Assembly: GCA_017503735.1 (NCBI GenBank)
Contig: JAFVSN010000019.1
Coordinates: 1-61,432 of the forward strand
Source: Lachnospiraceae bacterium
GTDB lineage: Bacteria > Bacillota > Clostridia > Lachnospirales > Lachnospiraceae
Length of the DNA stretch: 61,432 bases
Direction of reading: 5' to 3'
Shown: piece after piece, positions 43,753 to 51,515 of the stretch
Position numbering within the stretch: position 1 is the first letter of the stretch
Layout: the number at the start of each line of letters is the position of its first letter
The notes under the pieces: generated by a model
Seen by the model: only the letters and a program-made list of their open reading frames with translations
The model's database searches: none
What the model was told of the DNA's origin: nothing
Made by a program: the position numbers and the translations under genes

Positions 43753-45798
43753 ATGTTACTTGCCTGTAATAACATCACCAAAAGTTTCGGTGATGTAACC
43801 ATATTAAATCAGGTTTCTTTTCATATTAACGAACGGGAAAAAATGGCCATTGTGGGAATCAACGGTGCCGGAAAGTCCACCCTGTTAAAGGTGATTATGC
43901 AGGAACTTTCCGCAGACTCCGGCGAAGTCATTACCGCCAAAGGCGCCACCATCGGTTATCTTTCCCAGCATCAGGACCTGACTTCTAACCGCACCGTTTA
44001 TGAGGAAATGCTTTCCGTAAAGGCTGATTTGTTACGAACCGAAGCCCGTATCCGGGAAGTGGAGCTTCTTATGAAAGGACAGGAAGGCGATGCTCTGGAT
44101 GCTTTACTCAAAGAATATACTTCTCTTACCCACTCCTTCGAAGCGCAAAACGGATATGCTTATAAAAGTGAAGTTGTGGGTGTCCTAAAGGGTCTCGGAT
44201 TTTCCGAAGATGACTTTACTAAACAAATTCAAACCCTGTCCGGCGGTCAGAAAACCCGTATTGCATTGGGGCGTTTGCTCCTTACCAATCCGGATTTGAT
44301 TATGCTTGACGAACCGACGAACCATTTGGACATGAACTCCATCACGTGGTTGGAAACCTATCTTATCAATTACCCAGGTGCCGTACTTATTGTAGCCCAT
44401 GACCGGTACTTTTTGGACCGTGTAGTTACCAAGGTGGTGGAACTGGATGCCGGTAAAGCGCAGACTTTTACAGGAAACTACTCGGACTACGCCGTAAAAA
44501 AAGAACAGCAACGAGAAATCTTAATCCAGCACTATTTGAATCAGCAAAAGGAAATCAAACATCAGGAAGAGGTCATTGCAAAACTTCGTTCCTTCAACCG
44601 TGAAAAGTCCATCAAACGTGCGGAAAGCCGTGAAAAGATGTTGGACAAGATAGAACGCATCGAAAAGCCGACGGAAGTACGCAGCAAAATGAAGATTCGA
44701 CTTACACCTCATATCATGAGCGGAAACGACGTGCTGACCGTAACCGGTCTCAGTAAATCCTTCGGCAATCAGAGACTGTTTTCGGATTTAAATTTTGAAA
44801 TCAAGCGTGGGGAAAAGGTGGCCATCATCGGAAAAAACGGCACCGGCAAAACCACCATACTAAAGATTATTAACGATTTACTGCCTGCGGATGCCGGTGA
44901 AATCAGACCGGGTGCCAAGGTGCAGATTGCCTACTACGACCAGGAGCACCAGGTACTTCATCCGGAAAAGACTTTGTTTGATGAGCTTCAAGACACTTAT
45001 CCTTATATGGACAATACGGAAGTCCGTAATGTTTTGGCAGCCTTCCTCTTTACCGGAGATGATGTATTCAAACGGATTAGTGAAATCAGCGGTGGCGAAC
45101 GGGGCCGGGTTTCTTTAGCGAAGCTGATGCTTTCCGATGCAAACCTGCTCATCCTGGACGAGCCGACCAACCACTTAGACATTGTTTCCAAAGAAATCCT
45201 AGAGGATGCCATCAATGCCTACGAGGGCACTGTTTTATACGTGTCCCACGACCGTTACTTTATCAATAAAACCGCTACCCGTATTCTGGATTTGACGGAG
45301 CAAAAGCTCCTCAATTATCCGGGGAATTACGACTATTATTTGGAGAAAAAGGAAGCCACCGAGCGGCTTTATCTGGAGGGTGTCGGATATGGTTTCTCCG
45401 GCAGTGCTACCGCTACCGGGCGTGGGGGCACTTCCGGCACGGGTTCTGCTACCGGACAAGGATTTTCCGTCGCTTCCGGTACATCCTCCGGTCAGGGGGC
45501 TTCTGTATCCGCAGGCTTTGGCGGATCTACCACAAGCTCCGGCGCTACCGAAACCAAGCTGGACTGGCAACAACAAAAAGAGGAGCAGGCCCGCCAAAGG
45601 AAACGCCAGAACGACCTTAAGAAAACCGAGGAAGAAATCGAGCGTGTCGAAACCCGCATGGGTGAACTGGACACTGCCCTTTCTGACCCTGCCATTGCTT
45701 CCGACCACACGAAGCTCACGGAGCTGAGTAAGGAAAGGGAAGAACTGGAAGGGAAGCTTGAGAAGCTGATGGAACAGTGGGAAGAATTGGCGGAGTAA
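43753..45798 (+). CDS. ABC-F translation factor-type ATPase
   Basis: 681 residues without membrane helices. Two ABC domains: Walker A GINGAGKSTLLK and signature LSGGQKTRIALGRLLL with LDEPTNHLD in the first; GKNGTGKTTILK, ISGGERGRVSLAKLML and LDEPTNHLD in the second. A charged linker (about 245-320) between them is the ABC-F P-site element. After the second domain comes a Gly/Ser/Thr/Ala-rich tract of about 65 residues (about 545-610) and then a C-terminal coiled coil. ABC-F proteins act on the ribosome; this one resembles the Uup/YdiF group and not a known resistance type. The low-complexity tract is unusual. AGGAGG precedes the ATG. Confidence 0.93.
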   Translation: MLLACNNITKSFGDVTILNQVSFHINEREKMAIVGINGAGKSTLLKVIMQELSADSGEVITAKGATIGYLSQHQDLTSNRTVYEEMLSVKADLLRTEARIREVELLMKGQEGDALDALLKEYTSLTHSFEAQNGYAYKSEVVGVLKGLGFSEDDFTKQIQTLSGGQKTRIALGRLLLTNPDLIMLDEPTNHLDMNSITWLETYLINYPGAVLIVAHDRYFLDRVVTKVVELDAGKAQTFTGNYSDYAVKKEQQREILIQHYLNQQKEIKHQEEVIAKLRSFNREKSIKRAESREKMLDKIERIEKPTEVRSKMKIRLTPHIMSGNDVLTVTGLSKSFGNQRLFSDLNFEIKRGEKVAIIGKNGTGKTTILKIINDLLPADAGEIRPGAKVQIAYYDQEHQVLHPEKTLFDELQDTYPYMDNTEVRNVLAAFLFTGDDVFKRISEISGGERGRVSLAKLMLSDANLLILDEPTNHLDIVSKEILEDAINAYEGTVLYVSHDRYFINKTATRILDLTEQKLLNYPGNYDYYLEKKEATERLYLEGVGYGFSGSATATGRGGTSGTGSATGQGFSVASGTSSGQGASVSAGFGGSTTSSGATETKLDWQQQKEEQARQRKRQNDLKKTEEEIERVETRMGELDTALSDPAIASDHTKLTELSKEREELEGKLEKLMEQWEELAE

Positions 45799-45848
45799 AC
45801 TGCACATTGCGAAAATTTAAAAAATTTATACCAGATTAACTTACAAAT

Positions 45849-45882
45849 ATACCCCTGAAAAACCTCATATTTTCAGGGGTAT
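45849..45882. terminator. Terminator between the convergent ABC-F and DUF2442 genes
   Basis: Perfect 13-bp arms ATACCCCTGAAAA / TTTTCAGGGGTAT (45849-45861 and 45870-45882). T-rich sequence follows on the plus strand (GTCTTTATAC). Confidence 0.75.
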
Positions 45883-45886
45883 GTCT

Positions 45887-46186
45887 TTATACACTATCCA
45901 TGTACAATGCATCTTTGCATAAATCAATCCTATTGTTCCAATGCACAGAACTATCTACTGCGTCATCAATATCCCAAGCAACATTTCCAAACTCATCTAA
46001 GAAAACCTTTTGAAACTTTTCCTGATTCTGAAGAATAGAAAACACTCCTTGCAACTTGTCCGACATACTGTAACACTTGATTTCTCCATTATCAAATGTC
46101 AGTCGTAGCCTATAGTTTTCCAAAGGCGCTACTGCAACAATTTTTCTTGGATTACTGAAATATTCTTTCACTCTCGGTTCAAGCAT
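45887..46186 (-). CDS. DUF2442 protein
   Basis: 99 residues from ATG 46184-46186 (AGGTG upstream); a GTG nine bases earlier, directly after the DUF4160 stop, is an alternative. The pattern RKIVAVAPLENYRLRLTFDN-GEIKCYSMSDKL matches DUF2442, a small soluble family commonly found directly beside DUF4160. The C-terminus has AWDIDDAVDSS, close to the family motif (I-x-W-D-x-G/D-x-D). The adjacency resembles toxin-antitoxin layout, but toxicity is not established here. Confidence 0.75.
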   Translation of the reverse strand: MLEPRVKEYFSNPRKIVAVAPLENYRLRLTFDNGEIKCYSMSDKLQGVFSILQNQEKFQKVFLDEFGNVAWDIDDAVDSSVHWNNRIDLCKDALYMDSV

Positions 46187-46195
46187 ACGACTCAC

Positions 46196-46456
46196 CTACC
46201 TTAAAGGATCAATAGTGAACAACTCCTGTTTCTGCCTAGCCAAATACCAATTCTCCTGTAATTCATCCTGATGCATAGCAGCCCATCCCAATAACATTTT
46301 TAACTGCTTATTCGGCATCTCGCCATTAATCTTTTCAATTGCATCAATATCTATACCGCATTCATATTCTCCATAGTATGCATGGAAGTGTGGCGGCATG
46401 TGATCATTGTAATTGATTGTAATTTTTATACCACGAAACATACAAATAATCGGCAT
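46196..46456 (-). CDS. DUF4160 protein
   Basis: 86 residues from ATG 46454-46456, eight bases after AAGGAGGG; the ATG six bases earlier is too close to that site. The signature HMPPHFHAYYGEYECGIDID is the DUF4160 hallmark, followed by LKMLLGWAAMHQDELQENW. DUF4160 and DUF2442 genes occur as pairs in many mobile or accessory regions. Promoter at 46494-46523. Confidence 0.82.
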   Translation of the reverse strand: MPIICMFRGIKITINYNDHMPPHFHAYYGEYECGIDIDAIEKINGEMPNKQLKMLLGWAAMHQDELQENWYLARQKQELFTIDPLR

Positions 46457-46493
46457 TGTCATTTCCCTCCTTATTATACCTTTTCTTAACTAT

Positions 46494-46523
46494 AGTATAT
46501 CAGCCCAAATGTCTTTTTGGCAA
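46494..46523 (-). promoter_or_regulatory. Promoter of the DUF4160-DUF2442 pair
   Basis: On the minus strand: TTGCCA (complement of 46518-46523), 18-bp spacer, TATACT (complement of 46494-46499). Confidence 0.6.
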
Positions 46524-46570
46524 TATGTTTATACATTTTTTCTTTCACACTAATATAATGTTCTATTTTT

Positions 46571-46612
46571 CCTTGACAATATGATAGCATTTAAGCTATC
46601 ATATTGTCAAGG
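46571..46612. promoter_or_regulatory. 42-bp perfect palindrome containing mirror-image promoters
   Basis: Arms CCTTGACAATATGATAGC (46571-46588) and GCTATCATATTGTCAAGG (46595-46612) flank ATTTAA. Each strand reads TTGACA, 18 bp, TATCAT, so the same element contains two identical, face-to-face promoters. The plus-strand copy would drive the XRE gene at 46655. A dimeric regulator binding the palindrome would block both, so autoregulation by the XRE protein is likely. Confidence 0.7.
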
Positions 46613-46654
46613 TACTGTCTACGACGACTACTTATCCCAAAAGGAGCATCAATC

Positions 46655-46927
46655 ATGAGAACTTGGAACGATTACAAAGAACATGTCAAAAAAAATGGCC
46701 CGCAGGGCGAACGAGACCTTGCAAACATTGAGGCGCAAGCTTCTATTATCAGCGCTATGATAAAGCAACGCAACGAACTGGGATTAAGCCAACGGGAGCT
46801 CGCGTCTCTCTGTAATATCCCGCAATCCTCCGTAGCAAGGATTGAATCATTCCAAACCACTCCGAAGCTTGCTACGCTTTTAAAGTTGTTCCGGGTATTG
46901 GGGTTAAAATTATCTGTTACAAAATAA
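46655..46927 (+). CDS. XRE-type HTH regulator (antitoxin-like)
   Basis: 90 residues from ATG 46655 with AAAGGAG nine bases upstream; the frame opens at 46604 but inside the palindrome and without a site. The HTH lies at about residues 35-88: ISAMIKQRNELGLSQRELAS, then LCNIPQSSVARIESFQTTPK, LATLLKLFRVLGL. The form is that of HigA-like antitoxins, but no RelE/HigB-type toxin gene is adjacent upstream or downstream. Probably binds the palindrome at 46571-46612. Confidence 0.85.
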   Translation: MRTWNDYKEHVKKNGPQGERDLANIEAQASIISAMIKQRNELGLSQRELASLCNIPQSSVARIESFQTTPKLATLLKLFRVLGLKLSVTK

Positions 46928-46984
46928 AGAAGGGCAGGATAAATCCTACCCTCCATACTATCGTATCTTGTACACTATTGATAC

Positions 46985-47092
46985 TTACACTTCCTCACAA
47001 AACTCCTTAGAATCTAAATCCAGCTTCTTACAAATCCTTACAACCACATCAAACAAAGCTCCACCCATATCCTCTTGATTGCATCTTCCCAT
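46985..47092 (-). CDS. 35-residue reading frame after abiH (remnant or small gene)
   Basis: ATG 47090-47092, nine bases after the abiH stop, opens a 35-residue frame: MGRCNQEDMGGALFDVVVRI then CKKLDLDSKEFCEEV. The amphipathic, acidic composition resembles part of a small helical regulator. The ribosome site is weak (TTAAGATAA). It could be a truncated gene tail left by insertion, or a coupled small partner of AbiH. Confidence 0.4.
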   Translation of the reverse strand: MGRCNQEDMGGALFDVVVRICKKLDLDSKEFCEEV

Positions 47093-47102
47093 TTATCTTA
47101 AT

Positions 47103-48890
47103 CTATTTCACCATTACAGAATTATATAAAAATTTTAATCTAGCATTATTTATAATATCTGTCTCTTTTTTTATTTGTTCATCTAATACCGTACTAACAA
47201 TATCATATTCTGTAGCTTTACACACCTTTATTAAATTCTCATATATTCGCTCTATATTTGCATTAGTTCCCACGAATTTCCTCATCATTATATCCAGAAC
47301 TTTTTCAAATTGATTTTTATCTGTGATCCTATAATGCTCACAAAAATTAACTATCTCTCTGGTTTTTCTTTCTTCTAATACTCTTTCAAAATCTTCCTTT
47401 GTATATCTTTTATTTACTCCTTTATATAAATTAGTAATCACTTTCCATAATGCCTCTACGCGATCATCATAAAACCGACATATAGTTTTACAATCTATAC
47501 TTGTTATATCCCGATGACTTCTGTTTACTAGTTCTTTTGCTATTTCAATAAAATATTTTTTTTCCAAATTATCAAATAATTTACTGTTAAGAATTCCGCT
47601 ATATAGGACAATTAAATCAATGACATTAGATATATAAAAGTAATTCTTTTCTCTTACTGCTTTCTGGATTTTATAAACCAAGTCTCTCACTTCTTTGTTT
47701 GTCAACATATGAAGATTTTCAAGGTCTTTCATATCTTTTTGTAACTCTATATTTTGTGGTTGAATCTCAATCGGCATTTCCTGTTGTTTAAAGATTATAC
47801 TTCTTTTTTGCCCATAGACTCTTTTAATTAGTTCATCTCTTGAGATTACTCTGACTAAGTTCTTGATCTGTGACCCATATGTTTTTTTATCATAATAGAA
47901 AATTGTTGTCTTTACATTCTCATTCAAAATCATTTCTCTAAGTACATCTCCGTCTGTAACATCTAATGAATGACCAAATATGAAGACATTATGTTGTTTA
48001 TCTTGTTCATTTTGAATTTGTTCAATCCAATCTTTATACTTGCATCCCGTTTCTTTGTGTATTCGCTGATAATATTTTTTAAAGGCAATAAAATCGATCT
48101 CTCTACTGGCACTTTCGCCTTCTAAATATTCATCAATTCCCAAAACCATATTATTAGAATCAATACTATTCAAAATGTCTGCTTTTCCATGAATAAAATC
48201 ATATTCTTGATTCTCATTATATAACGCATATAAATGCTTATATGTATCTGTATAATTAAAACTCAGGATTTTGTCAACACTAATTTGCTCTATATCCTCC
48301 AAGATACTTTTAAAAGGTATTTGCGAGATGCAATCCGAAAGATAGATTTCCAAACATCTTATCATTCTATCTAAATCCGTCAATAACTTGTTTCTTATAT
48401 ATTCAATATCTTTTTCATTAAGATAAGATCTCTCCTCTAATTCTGTAACATACTTCAGAAATTCTTTATAATCCTTTATATCTATTTCTTTACCATTTCC
48501 TGATTTTCTATTTCCCATGCTGTTTTTCCATGCACTTTCTATCTTTTGAATTTTACTTGAAATTTCTTTTTCGAAATCTATCCATCCACTCTCCACATAA
48601 TTATCGCTTTGAATGAAATAGTCAAGCCAGAAATTATCCTTTACTAATGAAAATAATTCCTTTACTATTTTTGTCTCTTTTCTCCCTTTTAATAGTTTTC
48701 CAATATACTTCACTACTTCCTGATTAATAATCCCATCATCCAAATGAACTTTTTTTAGCTTAACATGGTAAGTCTTACTTTTTATGTTTGATAAAACTTC
48801 AATTCTTTTTACAAATTCCAAAAAATCTGTATACTTCGTAGGCAACCCATGTGCCAAATCAAATCCATTACCAATTATAAGTATATTCAT
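47103..48890 (-). CDS. AbiH-like abortive-infection protein
   Basis: 595 residues. The N-terminus NILIIGNGFDLAHGLPTKYT-DFLEF is the hallmark of AbiH, a phage-resistance family first seen in Lactococcus. Further AbiH elements: IQSDNYVESGWIDFEKEISS, SFNYTDTYKHLY, FIHGKAD, MVLGIDEYLE and VFIFGHSLDVTDGDVLREMI, a fold resembling NAD/Rossmann-type SIR2 proteins. About 200 further C-terminal residues are helical and unassigned. Codon use is much more AT-rich than the flanking genes, suggesting recent transfer. Its own promoter is at 48932-48960. Confidence 0.88.
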   Translation of the reverse strand: MNILIIGNGFDLAHGLPTKYTDFLEFVKRIEVLSNIKSKTYHVKLKKVHLDDGIINQEVVKYIGKLLKGRKETKIVKELFSLVKDNFWLDYFIQSDNYVESGWIDFEKEISSKIQKIESAWKNSMGNRKSGNGKEIDIKDYKEFLKYVTELEERSYLNEKDIEYIRNKLLTDLDRMIRCLEIYLSDCISQIPFKSILEDIEQISVDKILSFNYTDTYKHLYALYNENQEYDFIHGKADILNSIDSNNMVLGIDEYLEGESASREIDFIAFKKYYQRIHKETGCKYKDWIEQIQNEQDKQHNVFIFGHSLDVTDGDVLREMILNENVKTTIFYYDKKTYGSQIKNLVRVISRDELIKRVYGQKRSIIFKQQEMPIEIQPQNIELQKDMKDLENLHMLTNKEVRDLVYKIQKAVREKNYFYISNVIDLIVLYSGILNSKLFDNLEKKYFIEIAKELVNRSHRDITSIDCKTICRFYDDRVEALWKVITNLYKGVNKRYTKEDFERVLEERKTREIVNFCEHYRITDKNQFEKVLDIMMRKFVGTNANIERIYENLIKVCKATEYDIVSTVLDEQIKKETDIINNARLKFLYNSVMVK

Positions 48891-48931
48891 AGCCCCATCT
48901 CTCCTTATTTAACATCTGTAGTACTGATATC

Positions 48932-48960
48932 ATTATACCTCATATATCAACAATAGTAAA
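48932..48960 (-). promoter_or_regulatory. Promoter of the AbiH gene
   Basis: On the minus strand: TTTACT (complement of 48955-48960), 17-bp spacer, TATAAT (complement of 48932-48937). Confidence 0.7.
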
Positions 48961-48994
48961 CCTATTTTATCTCTTCTTCTTTCCACACACAACA

Positions 48995-49045
48995 AATGCC
49001 CTCGTCCTAACGCAGTAATAATGTTAGGAAAAGGGCATTCTTTTT
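48995..49045. terminator. Terminator between the ligase operon and abiH
   Basis: Outer stem AATGCCC / GGGCATT (48995-49001 and 49033-49039) and inner stem CCTAAC / GTTAGG (49006-49011 and 49023-49028). TTTTT follows on the plus strand; on the minus strand, the direction of the upstream operon, the trailing T-rich stretch is weaker (TTTGTTG). Confidence 0.6.
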
Positions 49046-49101
49046 ACCTACTTATTTATCTTGGTAATCCTTTATAATTTCATATGCTTTATTCGTTCTT
49101 C

Positions 49102-50841
49102 TCAAGTGATAGGTACTTGCTCCTCTCCCCACCGCTCCAACGCTCTGTAATCCACCTTTCCAATCGGCGTAAGCGGAAGTTCCTCGATAATCTGATACAC
49201 TTCCACCGTATCTCTTTCCGGAAGCTTTTGCAGTAACAACTGTTTCAGTTCCTTTAAAACCTTCTCTTCTTTTCCCTTATATTCCGGCTTCAAGGTAATA
49301 AACGCTTTTGCTAGTTGACCGTTTTTCCTCTCACCGTGAGCCACTCCCACAACGGCACAATTTTCTACCGCATCATACGTATTAATCACCTCTTCGATTG
49401 CGGACGGAAATACGTTGTGTCCGTCAGACCGGATAATCATACGTTTCATACGATTGATGATATACACAAAACCATCCTCATCCACATATCCGATATCTTT
49501 CGTATGAACCCACACCTTTCCATCAGAATGCTGTATCAATATTTTTTTTGTTTCTTCCTCATTTTTTAGATACCCCATCATTCGGGTAGGTGTCAGAAAA
49601 CAAATTTCTCCCTGGGTGTTGTACGGAAGCTCCTCATCAGTTCCCGGTGTAAATACTCCCACTACATTTTTGCACAGCGGAATTCCGGTGCTCTTTAACT
49701 TATTCTTTTCACAAAAACATGCCGTTACAGCAGAACACATTTCTGTCATCCCATATCCTTTGGCAACCTTGTATGGTGCCCCATGTTCCAAAAGGAACTG
49801 ATTTACTGTTTCTTCCAGTGCCGGCACAAACGCATCTCCACCGGCTCCGCAAACTTCCAAAAAAGGTAGTTTTTTCTTTTTTAACAAACTACTTTTGCAT
49901 AACAAACCATAATGGGACGGTACCCCCATCATCAAATTCGGCTTATTCTTCCAAACAAGCTTGTCCAATTTTTCCGGAGTAAAATTCGGGACCACAATAT
50001 TTCTCATTCCCAGACAAAGTGGCATATGAATTCCGCAAGTAATTCCATAAGCAATAAACGGCGGCATAATATCCAAAAACCTCTTTCTCCGTTCCGATAT
50101 GTTCTCCCCTGTTTGTTTCATCTCAAATACCACCGTATTGAGCGCACAGTCCGACAAACAAACTCCCTTCGGAACACCGGTAGTTCCTCCCGTATAAACA
50201 ATTACCGCAGGCCTCTCTTTGCAATATGTACCTTTTACATGGTGCTCTCTACCGGTAGCAAAAGACTTCCAATCCCTATATAACTCCTTATTCTCAATCT
50301 TTGTTTTCTTACGTTTCAATCCACCTATTGTCTTTACCAAAGCAGAAGCGGAATCAAAAGGAGATACAACTATCACATCATTTACTTTCGTATTTCGCAC
50401 AATCGCATCTATTTTAGGAAAACACAAATCCAACATTACTAAGTACCTTGACTCTGTCAGATTCAGATAGTATTCGATACGCTCCGCATTATTACGAGGC
50501 TCCAGAATATTTACGGTAGCTCCGATTTTACTTAATGCATAGATAGAATAAATCACTTCCGGTGTGGATACGCTGCACACAGATACAATATCCCCTTCTC
50601 TCACCCCCATACTCCAAAAGGAATCTGCCACCCGGTCGATATTTGCAAACAATTCTCTGTAAGAAATCTTTCTTCCCAAATATACAATTGCAATCTCCTC
50701 AAGAAACTCCTTATTCTGCTCCCAAAGATATTCATATATCGTACACTCCGGCAAAGGCGCATTGATGGCTTCTTCGCTGTAATATTTCAGCCACGGCTTG
50801 TCTATCGACGGGTAACCGGTTAATGTTTTCTCTTGTGTCAT
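49102..50841 (-). CDS. Class I adenylate-forming (acyl-AMP/acyl-CoA) ligase 1
   Basis: 579 residues of the ANL superfamily. P-loop YTGGTTGVPKGVCLSD (about 215-230), A5 motif KGYGMTEMCSAV, A7 HTKDIGYVDEDGFVYIINR, A8 RMIIRSDGHNVFPSAIEEVI, and the catalytic lysine near the C-terminus in LTPIGKVDYRALE. It should activate a carboxylic acid as its adenylate; the acyl acceptor (CoA, carrier protein or other) is open. The first 27 residues (TLTGYPSIDKPWLKYYSEEA) are almost the same as in ligase 2. Last gene of the 49102-57146 operon. Confidence 0.92.
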   Translation of the reverse strand: MTQEKTLTGYPSIDKPWLKYYSEEAINAPLPECTIYEYLWEQNKEFLEEIAIVYLGRKISYRELFANIDRVADSFWSMGVREGDIVSVCSVSTPEVIYSIYALSKIGATVNILEPRNNAERIEYYLNLTESRYLVMLDLCFPKIDAIVRNTKVNDVIVVSPFDSASALVKTIGGLKRKKTKIENKELYRDWKSFATGREHHVKGTYCKERPAVIVYTGGTTGVPKGVCLSDCALNTVVFEMKQTGENISERRKRFLDIMPPFIAYGITCGIHMPLCLGMRNIVVPNFTPEKLDKLVWKNKPNLMMGVPSHYGLLCKSSLLKKKKLPFLEVCGAGGDAFVPALEETVNQFLLEHGAPYKVAKGYGMTEMCSAVTACFCEKNKLKSTGIPLCKNVVGVFTPGTDEELPYNTQGEICFLTPTRMMGYLKNEEETKKILIQHSDGKVWVHTKDIGYVDEDGFVYIINRMKRMIIRSDGHNVFPSAIEEVINTYDAVENCAVVGVAHGERKNGQLAKAFITLKPEYKGKEEKVLKELKQLLLQKLPERDTVEVYQIIEELPLTPIGKVDYRALERWGEEQVPIT

Positions 50842-50892
50842 AATTCCTTCTCCTATGTCTCTGTTTTATGTCTGATAATCTTTTATCTACAT

Positions 50893-51495
50893 CTAAAAAA
50901 TACTCAAATCACCCTTTTCTCCATATTCACCGATTCGTCTCACCTCTGCCAAAACCCGTGATATAGAGTCATCTCTTTCCCACCATGTATCTTTACCTAT
51001 GTTTTTTCCTTTTGTATCTACCGTTCCAAAATACTGCATCTTCTCTGCCGGGTAACCAACTTTTGCAGCATACATAGATGCTCGCCGTAATAAAAATGCT
51101 TTTCCGATACAAAGGATATTTTTGTATTTCTCAAAACCACCTTTTTGTTCAATTATCTGTTTTGAATACTGAAAGTTTTGATAAGTATTTAATGCATTCG
51201 GCTCCTTCATAAAATATCCTGATGGTAATCCATATTCATTTACCGCACAATCGTATAAACGATTACACTCCAAATCTTTTCCCTGATTTAACGTTCCGTT
51301 TGCGCCGGTAAGAATAATATCCGCGTTTTCTTTTACATATCCTTTCCTTATTAGTGAAGCAAGTACATCAACCGTTTCTCCGATAGCATCGTTCCCTAAC
51401 ACAATTACCAAATCACTGGGAACAATATTCCTTTCCTCTATCCCAATGAAAAGAAATTCTGTAATTGCTTTGATTGACTGAGACGGATATGTCAT
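50893..51495 (-). CDS. YdcF-like (DUF218) protein
   Basis: 200 residues. The DUF218 pattern is seen in DLVIVLGNDAIGETVDVLAS, ADIILTGANG, EPNALNTYQNFQYSKQII and NILCIGKAFLLRRASMYAAK. YdcF/ElyC/SanA proteins have a Rossmann-like fold; YdcF binds S-adenosylmethionine, while ElyC affects envelope polymers. No signal peptide or membrane helix is present, so it is cytoplasmic. GGAG precedes the ATG. It lies between the helical-repeat protein and ligase 1 on the same strand. Confidence 0.85.
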   Translation of the reverse strand: MTYPSQSIKAITEFLFIGIEERNIVPSDLVIVLGNDAIGETVDVLASLIRKGYVKENADIILTGANGTLNQGKDLECNRLYDCAVNEYGLPSGYFMKEPNALNTYQNFQYSKQIIEQKGGFEKYKNILCIGKAFLLRRASMYAAKVGYPAEKMQYFGTVDTKGKNIGKDTWWERDDSISRVLAEVRRIGEYGEKGDLSIF

Positions 51496-51515
51496 ACTCT
51501 ATTTTCTCCATTCTT

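Noticed and set aside
46571-46612. Palindrome as a simple terminator
   Set aside because: No T tract follows on either strand, no gene ends into it, and both arms carry promoter hexamers.
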